Made by a program: the position numbers and the translations under genes. Under the pieces are notes generated by a model, which had not been told where the DNA came from, searched no databases, and saw nothing but the letters and a program-made list of their open reading frames with translations. A stretch of 64,000 nucleotides of DNA from assembly GCA_964389365.1 (NCBI GenBank), contig CAYMDO010000009.1, positions 1-64,000 of the forward strand, in the 5' to 3' direction. Every line of letters starts with the position of its first letter. Position 1 is the stretch's first letter. Source of the DNA: UBA993 sp964389365. GTDB taxonomy: Bacteria > Bacillota > Dethiobacteria > DTU022. This document shows, piece after piece, positions 26,155-35,454 of the stretch.

Positions 26155-27027
26155 ATGTTCAACTATGCTGTAAGTAACTGGATCTTTGGTGGAGAAGAAC
26201 TGGAGACGACCTGCATGCGCCTGCATCGTTTTGGGTATACCGCTATAGAATTAGTAGGCGAGCCTGAACGATACAAACCGGATCTGGTAAAAGAGCTAAC
26301 CTTTAAATATAACTTAAAAGTCTCCTCTGTTTTAAGCTGGTGTCTTTGGCCTTTGGAAGACCGGGATCTGGCACATACAAATCATGAATATCGCGCAAAA
26401 GCAATTGCTTATATTATGCGCAATGTGGATCTGGCTGCTGAAGTTGGTGCACCGGTTGTGATTGTAATTCCCGCACCCTCAGGCAGACCGGCTCCACACC
26501 GGAATCCGACCTCAGCGGCAGACTGGCAAAAGGCAGCGAAGGAAGAATGGGAGCTGGCGGTTATTTCTGTCCGAGAAACTGCTATTTACGCACAGGCGAA
26601 AAATATATCAATAGCTGTCGAGCCGATCAATCGGTTCGAGACTTTTCTTGTAAACCGAGTAGACCAAGGATTAAATTTTATTAAAGAAGTAGGTTTGGAG
26701 AATGTTAAACTTCACCTGGATACTTTTCATATGAATATTGAAGATTCGCATATGGGCGAAGCCATATTGAAAGCCGGATCACTTTTAACAAGCATGCACC
26801 TGTCTGATAGCAACAGGTGTGCTATTGGGCGGGGGCATATTAATTTCAAAGAAATTTTAAAAGCTTTGGCTGATATAAAATTTCAGGGATCATTAATCCT
26901 GGAGCCTCTTCCTCTTCATCCCAATCCATTCGTTGCTGCCGACCTTGAGGAATATCGTTCAGCATGGGATAGCGATATTGAAAGCAGCATCAATGTGCTT
27001 AGGAAATTGGAATCGTGCTGCGGATGA
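26155..27027 (+). CDS. Sugar isomerase/epimerase, xylose-isomerase-like TIM barrel (copy 1)
   Basis: The 290-residue protein is a metal-dependent TIM-barrel isomerase of the D-tagatose 3-epimerase/IolE group. Visible active-site segments are IAVEPINRFET with the metal Glu, VKLHLDTFHMNIE with Asp and His, MHLSDSNRCAIGRGHINF and LILEPLPLHPNPF. ATG 26155 follows GGAGGG; TTG 26149 is a less likely start. It is clearly paralogous to the protein at 34528-35400 in the same operon (same start NYAVSNWIFGGE against KYAVSSWIYGGE, and the same HLDTFHMNIE). Two related epimerases suggest successive or alternative isomerisations of ketoses. Exact substrates are unknown. Confidence 0.88.
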   Translation: MFNYAVSNWIFGGEELETTCMRLHRFGYTAIELVGEPERYKPDLVKELTFKYNLKVSSVLSWCLWPLEDRDLAHTNHEYRAKAIAYIMRNVDLAAEVGAPVVIVIPAPSGRPAPHRNPTSAADWQKAAKEEWELAVISVRETAIYAQAKNISIAVEPINRFETFLVNRVDQGLNFIKEVGLENVKLHLDTFHMNIEDSHMGEAILKAGSLLTSMHLSDSNRCAIGRGHINFKEILKALADIKFQGSLILEPLPLHPNPFVAADLEEYRSAWDSDIESSINVLRKLESCCG

Positions 27028-27050
27028 AATGAACGATTAGGAGGAATTTA

Positions 27051-28871
27051 ATGTTTAGTGGAGCATACTTGCAGAAAATCTTGCGGATAAATCTTACTAA
27101 TGAGCAATATACCGAAGAAGTCGTGCCAGATGAACTTTACCGCAGTTACCTTGGTGGGCGGGGAGTCGCGGCATACTACTACTACCGGGAGCTAAGCGCT
27201 AATACCGACCCTCTATCTGAGGATAATAAGCTTATCTTTTTCACTGGCTCCCTGACCGGATTACAGCTTCCCTCAACCACAAAGTTTCAGTGTGCCACCC
27301 GCTCTCCGGAAACGGGTGTCTACCTGTGCAGCAACAGCGGTGGAGAAGTTGGCCCTTATTTAAAACGCCGGGGTTATGACGGCCTGATAATTGAAGGGCG
27401 GGCAAAACGTCTGCTCTATCTGGCGATCAGTCCGGAAGGGATTGAATTTAAGGATGCTGCCGGGATGAAACAACTTAAGACCAGTGAAACGATAAAAACA
27501 GTCCGCGAACAATTAGGGCAACATCGGGCGGCTGTAATGGTTGCCGGTCCGGCTGCATTTAATGGAGTCCGGTATGCTAATATTATGGTTAAAGACCGGA
27601 GTTTTGGCCGCGGTGGAGCAGGTGCGGTGATGGCTTCAAAGAATTTAAAAGCAGTAGCAGTCAGCCCCTCTGGCGAAATTCCGGTAGCTGATGCTAAACG
27701 AATAAAGGCCATTAACACAGAAGCTATAATTAAAGCTAAAGAAGACAAGCGCGATCATAACCTCTATGGCACCAACCAGTACACCGAAATTATAAACGAG
27801 CTGGGCTGTTACTCTGTTAAAAATTTTACCACGGGTACTCTGGAAGGGTACGAGACCCTCAGCAAAGATTATGTGACTGAGCATTACAAAGAAAAAAGTA
27901 TTGCCTGTTTCCGTTGTCCGGTGGCCTGTGCCCAACTATGTGCAGTTAAAGATAGCGGCCCCTACCAAGGGGTGCGCTCCGATCCTGAGTATGAAACAGT
28001 TGGAACCCTGGGCGGAGTGTGCGGTGTAACCGACTTTGCTGCGGTTATTGCCGGCAACTACCTCTGTGACGAGTACGGTATAGATACGATGACAGTTGGC
28101 GATATTATTGGTTATGCCATGGAATGTTTTGAAACCGGCCTGTTTAACCTTGAAGATACCGGTGGCCTCGAACTTCGTTTCGGCAATGGAGATGCTATGG
28201 TCGAAATGATCAGGCATATTGGTGAAGGCATAGGTTTCGGAGCAGTCTTGGGCAAAGGCTTTCGTCTGCTGGCTCAAGATTATCCCCAAACAGCCAAGAA
28301 TATGATGCATGTCAAGTGGATGCCTTTTGCTGCTTATGAACCGCGTGGCTTTTATGGAATGGCTTTAGCCTATGGCACCTCCAGCCGGGGGGCCTGTCAC
28401 AACGTTGGAGGTTGGACCATTCGCGATGAACTGCTTATAAAAAAATACGATCGATTTGCCCTCCATGGGAAAGGCGAACTGGTCAAGCGGCTTCAGGACA
28501 CGAGGGCTTACATTGACTGCCTGGGTATTTGTACGGTTGTCCGCAGCGCCCTCGGTTTTACCGATACTCCGGAAGGAGACGTGCTCCAAGCTGCAACAGG
28601 GGTAAACTTTACGCCGGAGCTGATAAAGATCGGCGAAAGGATAAATACGCTGGAGCGTATGATCCTGGTTAGGGAGGGTATTAGTCGCGAAAACGACTAT
28701 CCCCCGGAAAGGATTTTAACCGAACCGCTTCCCGAAGGGCCGGCCAAGGATAAAATATTAACCAGGGAAATGTATGATATCATGCTTGACGAATATTACC
28801 GCCTGAGACTCTGGGATGAAAACGGAAAACCTACAGAAAAAGGACTCAAAGCCCAGGAGGTTTTGTTTTGA
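27051..28871 (+). CDS. aor: Tungsten-type aldehyde ferredoxin oxidoreductase
   Basis: The 606-residue protein matches the AOR family in length and layout. The N-terminal domain has YLGGRGVAAYYYY and STTKFQCATRSPETG. DRSFGRGGAGAVMASKNLKA is the conserved pterin-binding stretch. The [4Fe-4S] ligands are CFRCPVACAQLC near residue 290 and the distal Cys in IDCLGICTVV. Members bind a bis-pterin tungsten cofactor and oxidise aldehydes to carboxylates with ferredoxin, without CoA. In this operon the aldehyde is likely a sugar-derived one, for example the product of the aldolase. It overlaps the next gene by 4 bases (TTGA). Strictly anaerobic physiology is implied. Confidence 0.92.
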   Translation: MFSGAYLQKILRINLTNEQYTEEVVPDELYRSYLGGRGVAAYYYYRELSANTDPLSEDNKLIFFTGSLTGLQLPSTTKFQCATRSPETGVYLCSNSGGEVGPYLKRRGYDGLIIEGRAKRLLYLAISPEGIEFKDAAGMKQLKTSETIKTVREQLGQHRAAVMVAGPAAFNGVRYANIMVKDRSFGRGGAGAVMASKNLKAVAVSPSGEIPVADAKRIKAINTEAIIKAKEDKRDHNLYGTNQYTEIINELGCYSVKNFTTGTLEGYETLSKDYVTEHYKEKSIACFRCPVACAQLCAVKDSGPYQGVRSDPEYETVGTLGGVCGVTDFAAVIAGNYLCDEYGIDTMTVGDIIGYAMECFETGLFNLEDTGGLELRFGNGDAMVEMIRHIGEGIGFGAVLGKGFRLLAQDYPQTAKNMMHVKWMPFAAYEPRGFYGMALAYGTSSRGACHNVGGWTIRDELLIKKYDRFALHGKGELVKRLQDTRAYIDCLGICTVVRSALGFTDTPEGDVLQAATGVNFTPELIKIGERINTLERMILVREGISRENDYPPERILTEPLPEGPAKDKILTREMYDIMLDEYYRLRLWDENGKPTEKGLKAQEVLF

Positions 28872-29128
28872 TTGATATTTCGGTAAAATATACCGGTCTG
28901 ATCAGGAGTATAGCCGTCAGCAGCGAAGAGAAATGGACGGTTAAAGATGAGGCCACCTTGGAAGAACTGCTGGTGGCAGTTGCATCAAAATATCACGTAA
29001 AGTTAGATGACAGTGCTAAGTTTATTGTTGTCTATAACGACCATGGTATCAGCTTTGATCAGTGGTCCGAACAGGTTCTCCAAAATAACGACAAGGTGCT
29101 TATCCTGCCATCAATTTCGGGAGGTTAA
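28868..29128 (+). CDS. MoaD/ThiS-family ubiquitin-like sulfur carrier, coupled to AOR
   Basis: The 86-residue protein has the beta-grasp pattern of MoaD/ThiS proteins: ISVKYTGLIRSIA, ATLEELLVAVASKY, IVVYNDHGI and NNDKVLILPSISGG, ending in the Gly-Gly required for adenylation and thiocarboxylation. MoaD supplies the dithiolene sulfur of molybdopterin. The TTG start overlaps the AOR stop codon, with AGGAGG 5 bases upstream, so its translation is coupled to the oxidoreductase. A dedicated role in building the AOR tungsten-pterin cofactor is the natural inference. No MoeB/ThiF activator is encoded nearby. Confidence 0.85.
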   Translation: MIDISVKYTGLIRSIAVSSEEKWTVKDEATLEELLVAVASKYHVKLDDSAKFIVVYNDHGISFDQWSEQVLQNNDKVLILPSISGG

Positions 29129-29130
29129 CA

Positions 29131-30135
29131 ATGGTTAAAAACTCAGTACTGATTACCTCTCGCTCTTTCGCCCAGTTGGACAATGGGCCGTTAATTTATC
29201 TGCAGGAAGCAGGCTGCCTCATAGAGCGAAATAAGAAACAGTTGCACTACAGCGAAGAAGAAATGGCAGAAGCCATATCAGGCATTGATGGGCTGCTTGT
29301 AGGCCTTGATCCTGTTACAGAAAAAGTACTGGCAGCCGCGCCGAGGCTTAAGGTGGTATCCAAGTATGGTGCCGGATTAGACAACATCGACCTGGATGCG
29401 GCCACACATTACGGAGTTGTTGTTACCAATACCCCCGGAGCAAATACCGAAGCGGTAGCCGACCTTACATATGGATTGATGTTAGCGGTCGGCAGGCGTA
29501 TTGTCGAAGCGCACGAATCAGTCAGGGCAGGATCATGGGAGTCATTTTTAGGGGTAGATTTATGGGGTAAAACCCTGGGCATTATTGGCACGGGCCGTAT
29601 CGGCAGGGCAATAGCTTATAGAGCCAGGGGTTTTAACATGCAGATTCTTTCCTACGACTGTAATCCTGATCACGGTTGGGCTGAAAACTGTGGTGCCAGC
29701 TATGTTAGCCTGATAGACTTAATGCGGCAAAGCGATTATGTAACGGTGCACCTGCCCTTAACGGAAGAAACCAGGGGCTTAATTGGAAGTGACCTGTTAA
29801 AGCTGATGAAACCATCAGCCATACTGGTTAATACTTCCAGGGGCGGAATCGTAGATGAAACAGCTCTGGTAGATATACTTAGACAGGATAAAATATTCGG
29901 AGCTGCTTTGGATGTTTATAGTATAGAGCCGCTTGAAAACAAAGATATCTTATCTTCACCGAGGCTTATAACTACCCCCCACATCAGTGCACACAGCAGC
30001 GGCTCCCTTCTCAAAATGGGTATGATGGCAGCAGACAACCTGGTCCGGGTACTACAAAATCAGCGGCCAGAGCATGTGGCAAATCCAGCAGTATACAAAA
30101 CAATCAAGGAAGGTGACCGTGGTGAAGGCAAATGA
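29131..30135 (+). CDS. D-2-hydroxyacid dehydrogenase, phosphoglycerate dehydrogenase-like
   Basis: The 334-residue protein has the two-domain D-isomer 2-hydroxyacid dehydrogenase layout. The NAD motif is LGIIGTGRIGRAIA, and the catalytic residues are Arg in LVNTSRGGIVDE, Glu in SIEPLENKD and His in TTPHISAHSSG. The substrate-binding loop VSKYGAGLDNIDL is phosphoglycerate dehydrogenase-like. There is no C-terminal ACT domain, so it is unlikely to be the biosynthetic SerA. It probably interconverts a 2-keto acid and a 2-hydroxy acid from sugar or sugar-acid breakdown. It starts 2 bases after the MoaD-like gene. Confidence 0.9.
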   Translation: MVKNSVLITSRSFAQLDNGPLIYLQEAGCLIERNKKQLHYSEEEMAEAISGIDGLLVGLDPVTEKVLAAAPRLKVVSKYGAGLDNIDLDAATHYGVVVTNTPGANTEAVADLTYGLMLAVGRRIVEAHESVRAGSWESFLGVDLWGKTLGIIGTGRIGRAIAYRARGFNMQILSYDCNPDHGWAENCGASYVSLIDLMRQSDYVTVHLPLTEETRGLIGSDLLKLMKPSAILVNTSRGGIVDETALVDILRQDKIFGAALDVYSIEPLENKDILSSPRLITTPHISAHSSGSLLKMGMMAADNLVRVLQNQRPEHVANPAVYKTIKEGDRGEGK

Positions 30136-31141
30136 TCTGGTCGGAGTCGGTGTAATCGGAACCGGGCGGGCCGGTATGGTGCATATAGCAAACTTTGCTG
30201 AAAATGTGCCTCGCGCCCGTTTGGTTGCAGTATGCGATCTTAACGAAAAAAGTGTGCAGGAAGCTGCCCTTAAATGGAATGCAGATTCATACACAAGCCC
30301 TGAAGAATTCTTAAAACACCCTTCACTTGATGCTGTGGTTATCGCCACGCCAACCTTTGCGCATGCAGCACTGGTTATCGCGGCTGCAGAAGCGAAAAAA
30401 GCTATTCTTTGCGAGAAGCCCTTAACTATCACAGAAGAAGAAGCAGGGGATATGGATAAGGCGGTAAAGCAAAACGGGGTACCCTTTGTGATGGGTTTCA
30501 TGCGCCGTTTTGATCAAAGTTTTCTTCGTGCCCGGGAGATGGTTGAAAGAGGTGACATAGGCGAACCGTTGATGGTTAAGTCAACAGGAAAGGGACCGGG
30601 TCTGCCTCCCTCTTGGAACCTCGATATTGAAAAAAGTAATGGCATGTTGGCCGAAGTAAACAGTCATGACTTTGATTGTGTGCGTTTTTTAACCGGCGAA
30701 GAATACAAATGGGTGTTTGCCACAGCTCTTAACAATAAATGCCCCGATTATAAGGCGGAGTACCCCCAATTTTACGATACTGCTATTGTCACTTTCGGCA
30801 TGTCCGGTAAAATTATTGGCACTATCGACGGGGCCTGCCCGGCCGACTATGGCTATGATGCCAGGGTCGAAATTCAGGGTGCTGATGGTGTTCTTTTCAT
30901 CGGTGATCTGGCCAAAAAAGGGATTGTGATTGGCCGCAAGGGCAAAGGTGTGGCAGAAGAGATAGTTGATAGCTGGCGCTCGCTTTTTCGTGAGGCCTAT
31001 CTGGCTGAAGATCGGTGCCTTGTCGATTGTGTGTTAAAGGGTATAGAATCGCCTTCGACCCTAACAGATGGTTGGCAGGCGTTAAAGGCGGTTCGTGCTG
31101 CAAACCGTTCGATCCGCAGCGGGCAGGTAGTAGAAGTATGA
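30122..31141 (+). CDS. Gfo/Idh/MocA-family oxidoreductase
   Basis: The 339-residue protein carries the Rossmann motif VGVIGTGRAGMVHIANFA, the ILCEKPLTIT motif with the family EKP, and EVNSHDFDCVRFL in the C-terminal substrate domain. This is the family of inositol 2-dehydrogenase and glucose-fructose oxidoreductase. GTG 30122 (8 bases after AAGGAAGG) is chosen; GTG 30119 is equally possible. It overlaps the preceding dehydrogenase by 14 bases and the following gene by 4 (ATGA). It most likely oxidises a cyclitol or sugar ring hydroxyl. Confidence 0.9.
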   Translation: MKANDLVGVGVIGTGRAGMVHIANFAENVPRARLVAVCDLNEKSVQEAALKWNADSYTSPEEFLKHPSLDAVVIATPTFAHAALVIAAAEAKKAILCEKPLTITEEEAGDMDKAVKQNGVPFVMGFMRRFDQSFLRAREMVERGDIGEPLMVKSTGKGPGLPPSWNLDIEKSNGMLAEVNSHDFDCVRFLTGEEYKWVFATALNNKCPDYKAEYPQFYDTAIVTFGMSGKIIGTIDGACPADYGYDARVEIQGADGVLFIGDLAKKGIVIGRKGKGVAEEIVDSWRSLFREAYLAEDRCLVDCVLKGIESPSTLTDGWQALKAVRAANRSIRSGQVVEV

Positions 31142-32220
31142 ACGCAGCAGCAGAAAAAATGACAGCAGCAGTATACCGTGACGGGACAATTGAAATTAAA
31201 AAAATCCCACGTCCACACCCGGGAGAAAACGAATTGGTCATAAAGGTCGAAGCTGCAGCTATATGTGCTACTGACCTGAAGATATGGAAAAGGGGGCACC
31301 GCAATATTGCCGCCGGTAGTGCGGCTGTTCTGGGGCATGAAGTGGTTGGCAAGGTGTTTGAGGTTGGCTCAAAGATCGACAAAACCTGGTTGGGGAAAAG
31401 AGTAGTAATTCCACCCAATGTGGGTTGCGGTGCATGCCCGGCCTGTGAGGTGGGGTGGGATAGTTATTGTCCCGATTACAAAGCCTATGGCGTCGGGCTG
31501 CCAGGTAGTTTTGCCGAATACATGTTGGTCGGGGCTATGTCAGCCGGATCGGGGCAATTGATCTCTGTTGCGGATCATATCCCTACAAAAGTTGCTGTGC
31601 TGGCCGAAGCTGCATCCTGCTGCTACCGCGGTTTGCTTGATTGTGACTTGCAGCCTGAAGAAAAAGTATTGGTCTTGGGAGCAGGCCCAATGGGCATTCT
31701 TAGTATCATAGCCGCCGAAGCAATGGGTGCGTCAACTATTATAAGTGCTGATCTCCTTGAAGAACGACGAAATACAAGCAAAAAGTTTGGCGCCGTATAT
31801 ACCCTGAATCCGGCAGTTGATCACTTTGAAGAAGCGGTGAAAGAAGTAAGCGGTGGCTGGGGTGTTGATGTGGTTATGGTCACTGCTCCATTCGCAGGAG
31901 CACAACGCCAGGGCATCATGGCCGCTGCAGTGGGTGGTCGGATTAATCTTTTTGCCGGGCTTTCTCCGGACGATCGATTTGATGATTTCCCCTCAAACCT
32001 CGTTCACTACCGTGGCTTGAAAGTTTTGGGCAGTACGGGGGCCACTTCGCAAGTGATGCAGGCAGTGGTAAATTTGATGGCCGAAGGGCACCTGGCGTTG
32101 CTGCAACAGGCGGTTACGGCAGTTTATGCATTGGAAGATATGGTTAAGGCATTAGAAATGGCCGGAAGTGGTAGGGAAATTAAGGTTATGGTAGTGCCTG
32201 ACAGTAAGATGATAGTTTAG
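31138..32220 (+). CDS. Zinc-dependent medium-chain alcohol dehydrogenase, sorbitol/threonine dehydrogenase-like
   Basis: The 360-residue protein is an MDR enzyme. The catalytic zinc ligands are Cys in AAAICATDLKIW and His-Glu in LGHEVVGKV; the structural zinc site is CGACPACEVGWDSYC. The NAD-binding motif is VLVLGAGPMGILSI. It resembles polyol dehydrogenases. The ATG overlaps the stop of the MocA gene (ATGA). Together with the SDR, the hydroxyacid dehydrogenase and the MocA protein, this is the fourth nicotinamide-dependent oxidoreductase of the island. Confidence 0.9.
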   Translation: MNAAAEKMTAAVYRDGTIEIKKIPRPHPGENELVIKVEAAAICATDLKIWKRGHRNIAAGSAAVLGHEVVGKVFEVGSKIDKTWLGKRVVIPPNVGCGACPACEVGWDSYCPDYKAYGVGLPGSFAEYMLVGAMSAGSGQLISVADHIPTKVAVLAEAASCCYRGLLDCDLQPEEKVLVLGAGPMGILSIIAAEAMGASTIISADLLEERRNTSKKFGAVYTLNPAVDHFEEAVKEVSGGWGVDVVMVTAPFAGAQRQGIMAAAVGGRINLFAGLSPDDRFDDFPSNLVHYRGLKVLGSTGATSQVMQAVVNLMAEGHLALLQQAVTAVYALEDMVKALEMAGSGREIKVMVVPDSKMIV

Positions 32221-32254
32221 CGAATTATTTCCTGATTACATTAGGAGAGGATCA

Positions 32255-33805
32255 ATGATGGGCGAGACTTATTTGCTTGGGATTGACCTGGGAACAATGG
32301 GAACTAAGGCAGCTCTATACAATCTGGAAGGAAAAGCCCTAGCAGAAGCTTACGAGGAATCTATACTGCGCTACCCGCGAATAGGCTGGGTGGAACAGGA
32401 TTTTGAAGAGATTTATAGTTCGGCAGTTAATTGTATTAAAGAAGTTTTAGAAAAAAGCGGCATCGAAAGTGGTGCCGTGGCGGCTCTTGCATTCAGCAGT
32501 CAAATGTCAGGTATAGGGATGATTGATCGGGATTGGGCGCCCGCAGCCCATTATGACAGCTGGCTCGATACTCGCTGTGAATCAGCTTTCCCCCTCATGG
32601 AGCCTTACTGCCATGATTTTACAGCAAACAGTGGTTGCCCACCTACCTATGCTCATGCAGCAAAAATTATCTGGTGGAAGAATAACCAGCCGGAAGTATT
32701 TAAAAATGCAGCACGATTTGTTGTTCCGCTCGCCTATGTTGCCGGCAAGATGGCCGGATTGAAGGCCGATGAAGCCTATATTGATCTCACTTGCCTGCAT
32801 TTTTCAGGATTCAGCAATACCGGAGAGCAGAAGTGGTCACAGGAGTTGCTTAACAAGTTTGAAATACCCGAAGAGAAAATGCCACGAATTATATCTCCGA
32901 CAGAGGTTATCGGAAAAGTCAACCGTGAAGCGGCCCGTGCAACCGGTTTAAAAGAAGGCACACCTATTGCTGCCGGTGCAGGGGATCAAGCGGCAGCATC
33001 TCTTGGCGCAGGAGTGGTCGAGCCGGGTGATGTTTTTGACAGTGCCGGAACCGCTTCTGTTTTTTCAGTCTGTGTTAATAGCTTTTTGCCTGACGTCCGG
33101 AATAAAGTTGTTCTGGCCACTCATGGTGTCATACCCGGTACTTACTATGCCTTGTCATTTATTAATGGAGGCGGCCTAAATTTAAGATGGTTCCGTGATA
33201 CTTTTGGTCTCCAGGAGAAGAATGAGGCTGCGGCGGCCAAAAAAGAAGTTTACCAGATCTTTGATCAAATGGCTGCTCAATCTCCGGCAGGTTCGGGCGG
33301 CACAATATTTATTCCCCATTTGCAGGGCAGAGTAGTTCCGCCGGACGCTTCATTAAGAGGGCTCTGGGTTGGTTTTACCTGGTCTCATGACCGTGGCCAC
33401 CTTTTCCGGGCGATGATGGAAGGGGTCGCTTATGAGTATGCATACTATCTGCAGATAGAAAAAGAGCTTCACCCGGATCTCGAGTGCCGGGAGGTAAGGG
33501 CGATCGGTGGTGGTGCATCAAGCGATCTATGGAATCAAATTAAAAGTGATGTTTTAGACATACCATATTGTCGAATTAACCGATCGGAAGTTGGCACCTG
33601 GGGCTGTGCCATGATTGCCGGCAAAGCAGTAGGTATTTTTAACGACTTAAAGACAATTTCCAAGGAAGCCACACAGATTAGCCATCGCCTTGAACCGCGC
33701 TCTCATTACACCGGATTTTATCGACCCTATGTTGACATTTACAGGCAGATAATTGAAGGGTATGCCGATATATTTGATGGCTTAAGTGAGCTGCCTTTGG
33801 AGTAA
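32255..33805 (+). CDS. FGGY-family carbohydrate kinase, xylulokinase-like
   Basis: The 516-residue protein has the actin-like ATPase fold motifs LLGIDLGTMGTKAALY near the N-terminus, ALAFSSQMSGIGMID, AGAGDQAAASLGAG, FINGGGLNLRWFRD, and the FGGY signature region VRAIGGGASSDLWNQIKSDV. Family members phosphorylate ketoses or polyols (xylulose, ribulose, gluconate, glycerol). The kinase would trap the imported and isomerised sugar. ATG 32255 or 32258 may be used; both follow GGAGAGG. Confidence 0.9.
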   Translation: MMGETYLLGIDLGTMGTKAALYNLEGKALAEAYEESILRYPRIGWVEQDFEEIYSSAVNCIKEVLEKSGIESGAVAALAFSSQMSGIGMIDRDWAPAAHYDSWLDTRCESAFPLMEPYCHDFTANSGCPPTYAHAAKIIWWKNNQPEVFKNAARFVVPLAYVAGKMAGLKADEAYIDLTCLHFSGFSNTGEQKWSQELLNKFEIPEEKMPRIISPTEVIGKVNREAARATGLKEGTPIAAGAGDQAAASLGAGVVEPGDVFDSAGTASVFSVCVNSFLPDVRNKVVLATHGVIPGTYYALSFINGGGLNLRWFRDTFGLQEKNEAAAAKKEVYQIFDQMAAQSPAGSGGTIFIPHLQGRVVPPDASLRGLWVGFTWSHDRGHLFRAMMEGVAYEYAYYLQIEKELHPDLECREVRAIGGGASSDLWNQIKSDVLDIPYCRINRSEVGTWGCAMIAGKAVGIFNDLKTISKEATQISHRLEPRSHYTGFYRPYVDIYRQIIEGYADIFDGLSELPLE

Positions 33806-33849
33806 TTAGTAACAAATTAAGCAGCTAAAAAAGAAGAAAGGGGTTACAA

Positions 33850-34503
33850 ATGCTTGCCAAGGTAAAAATATTTAACCGTATTTTTAATGCCGGTATTATT
33901 GCTGTTATCAGGGCTGATTCAATGGAACAGGCGCTGGCGACAACAGAAGCGGTACGAAATGGCGGCGTAGATATTATTGAAATCACCCTGACTGTTCCAG
34001 GTGCTTTGGGTGTAATTGAAGAGTTAACAAAGACATACCGCAACAATGAAATACTGATCGGTGCCGGAACGGTACTGGATTCCGAAACTGCCCGCATCTC
34101 TCTATTGGCAGGAGCTGAATTTGTTGTCAGCCCCTTTCTGAATCACGATGTGCTAAGACTTTGCAATCGCTACCAGAAAATTTGCATGCCTGGTTGTATG
34201 ACTGTAACAGAGATTGTTTCTGCTCTTGAAGCCGGGGCGGACTTAATTAAACTCTTTCCCGGAAGTTTTTTTGACCCCTCAATAATTAAGACCTTGAAAG
34301 GACCTTTGCCCCAAGCTGAATTTGTTCCTACCGGGGGAGTTAACCTCGACAATGTTCAGGATTGGATTTATAACGGATGTATAGCAGTTGGGGTTGGTGG
34401 AGAACTGACCAAAGGGGCTGCTGAAGGTGACTACCGAAGAGTTACAGAAACCGCCCGCCAATTTGTCGAAAAAATACGGACAGTACGTCCTTTACAAGCG
34501 TAG
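33850..34503 (+). CDS. KDPG/KHG-type 2-keto-3-deoxy acid aldolase
   Basis: The 217-residue protein is a class I aldolase of the Eda family. Catalytic Glu44 lies in DIIEITLTVPGA and the Schiff-base Lys134 in ADLIKLFPGSFF; phosphate-binding Gly residues are in FVPTGGVNLDNV and GVGGELTKG. It splits 2-keto-3-deoxy-6-phosphogluconate or 4-hydroxy-2-oxoglutarate-type acids to pyruvate and an aldehyde or aldehyde phosphate. No sugar-acid dehydratase, which would normally feed it, is encoded in the window. The aldehyde released is a candidate substrate for the AOR. Confidence 0.9.
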   Translation: MLAKVKIFNRIFNAGIIAVIRADSMEQALATTEAVRNGGVDIIEITLTVPGALGVIEELTKTYRNNEILIGAGTVLDSETARISLLAGAEFVVSPFLNHDVLRLCNRYQKICMPGCMTVTEIVSALEAGADLIKLFPGSFFDPSIIKTLKGPLPQAEFVPTGGVNLDNVQDWIYNGCIAVGVGGELTKGAAEGDYRRVTETARQFVEKIRTVRPLQA

Positions 34504-34527
34504 TATAGCCAGGAGGCTTGTGAGACG

Positions 34528-35400
34528 ATGAAATATGCTGTTAGCAGTTGGATCTATGGAGGCGAGAGCTTAGAGCATGTTTTTGACCGGTTAGCTAGGT
34601 ATGGATACGATGCTGTTGAATTGGAAGGCGAACCGGATAAGTACGCAGTAAAAGAAGTTCTAGAGCTAAGTCGCCGGTACTGCCTCTCAATATCCGGAAT
34701 TGCCGGGATGTATCCATGGCCAACCGAGGAGAGGGATCTGGCTTCACCAGATCCAGAGGTAAGGAAAAGAGCAGTGCAATATTTGCATTCCTGCATAGAA
34801 TTTGCTCATGATCTGGCTGCACCGTTGGTAATTGTGGTGCCATCTGCGGTGGGAAAAACCATGCCTTTACCGATCTTTAATGGAGAAAAGGATATATCAG
34901 CATGGGATGAAACAGTTGAGAGGGAGTGGGCATATGCGCAGGATTCAGTTGGTAAATGTTGTGAGGCTGCCCGTGAAAAAGGAATAATTTTGGCAGTTGA
35001 GCCGATTAACCGCTATGAAACCTTCCTTATCAATACCTGCCGCCAAGGCTTGCAGTTTATATCATCATTCGGCGAAAAAACAGTAAGACTTCATCTTGAT
35101 ACATTTCATATGAATATTGAGGAAATAAACCAGAAACAGGCCATCCTAGAAGCAGGAGAACTTCTGGCCAATCTTCACGTGGCCGACAGTAATCGACAGG
35201 CGGTTGGGAGAGGGCATATTGATTTTGCCGGAGTAGTCAGCAGCCTTAAAGAGATAAATTATGCAGGAGTACTTTCTTTGGAACCACTGCCGCCAGTTCC
35301 TAATCCTTATGTGGCCATGAAACTGGATCGCTACAAAGCAATGCGAGACGAGATTGCCCGTGAAAGTATTGAAACGTTGAAGATAATAGATGCACAATAG
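34528..35400 (+). CDS. Sugar isomerase/epimerase, xylose-isomerase-like TIM barrel (copy 2)
   Basis: The 290-residue protein is the second tagatose-3-epimerase-like enzyme of the island. Active-site segments are LAVEPINRYETFL, VRLHLDTFHMNIEE, LHVADSNRQAVGRGHIDF and LSLEPLPPVPNPY. It shares most of these with the copy at 26155-27027 but differs in the outer segments (GIAGMYPWPTEERDL against SVLSWCLWPLEDRDL). The two probably act on different epimers of the same pathway. The start follows CAGGAGG. Confidence 0.88.
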   Translation: MKYAVSSWIYGGESLEHVFDRLARYGYDAVELEGEPDKYAVKEVLELSRRYCLSISGIAGMYPWPTEERDLASPDPEVRKRAVQYLHSCIEFAHDLAAPLVIVVPSAVGKTMPLPIFNGEKDISAWDETVEREWAYAQDSVGKCCEAAREKGIILAVEPINRYETFLINTCRQGLQFISSFGEKTVRLHLDTFHMNIEEINQKQAILEAGELLANLHVADSNRQAVGRGHIDFAGVVSSLKEINYAGVLSLEPLPPVPNPYVAMKLDRYKAMRDEIARESIETLKIIDAQ

Positions 35401-35454
35401 ATTACGCAACAGCCGATTATTAAGGGATTAATTAGGCCGAGAGGAGGTTTTGCC

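Noticed and set aside
29131..30135. Biosynthetic phosphoglycerate dehydrogenase (serA)
   Set aside because: The catalytic residues fit the family, but the C-terminal ACT regulatory domain is missing and the gene lies inside the sugar operon, so a catabolic hydroxyacid dehydrogenase is more likely.
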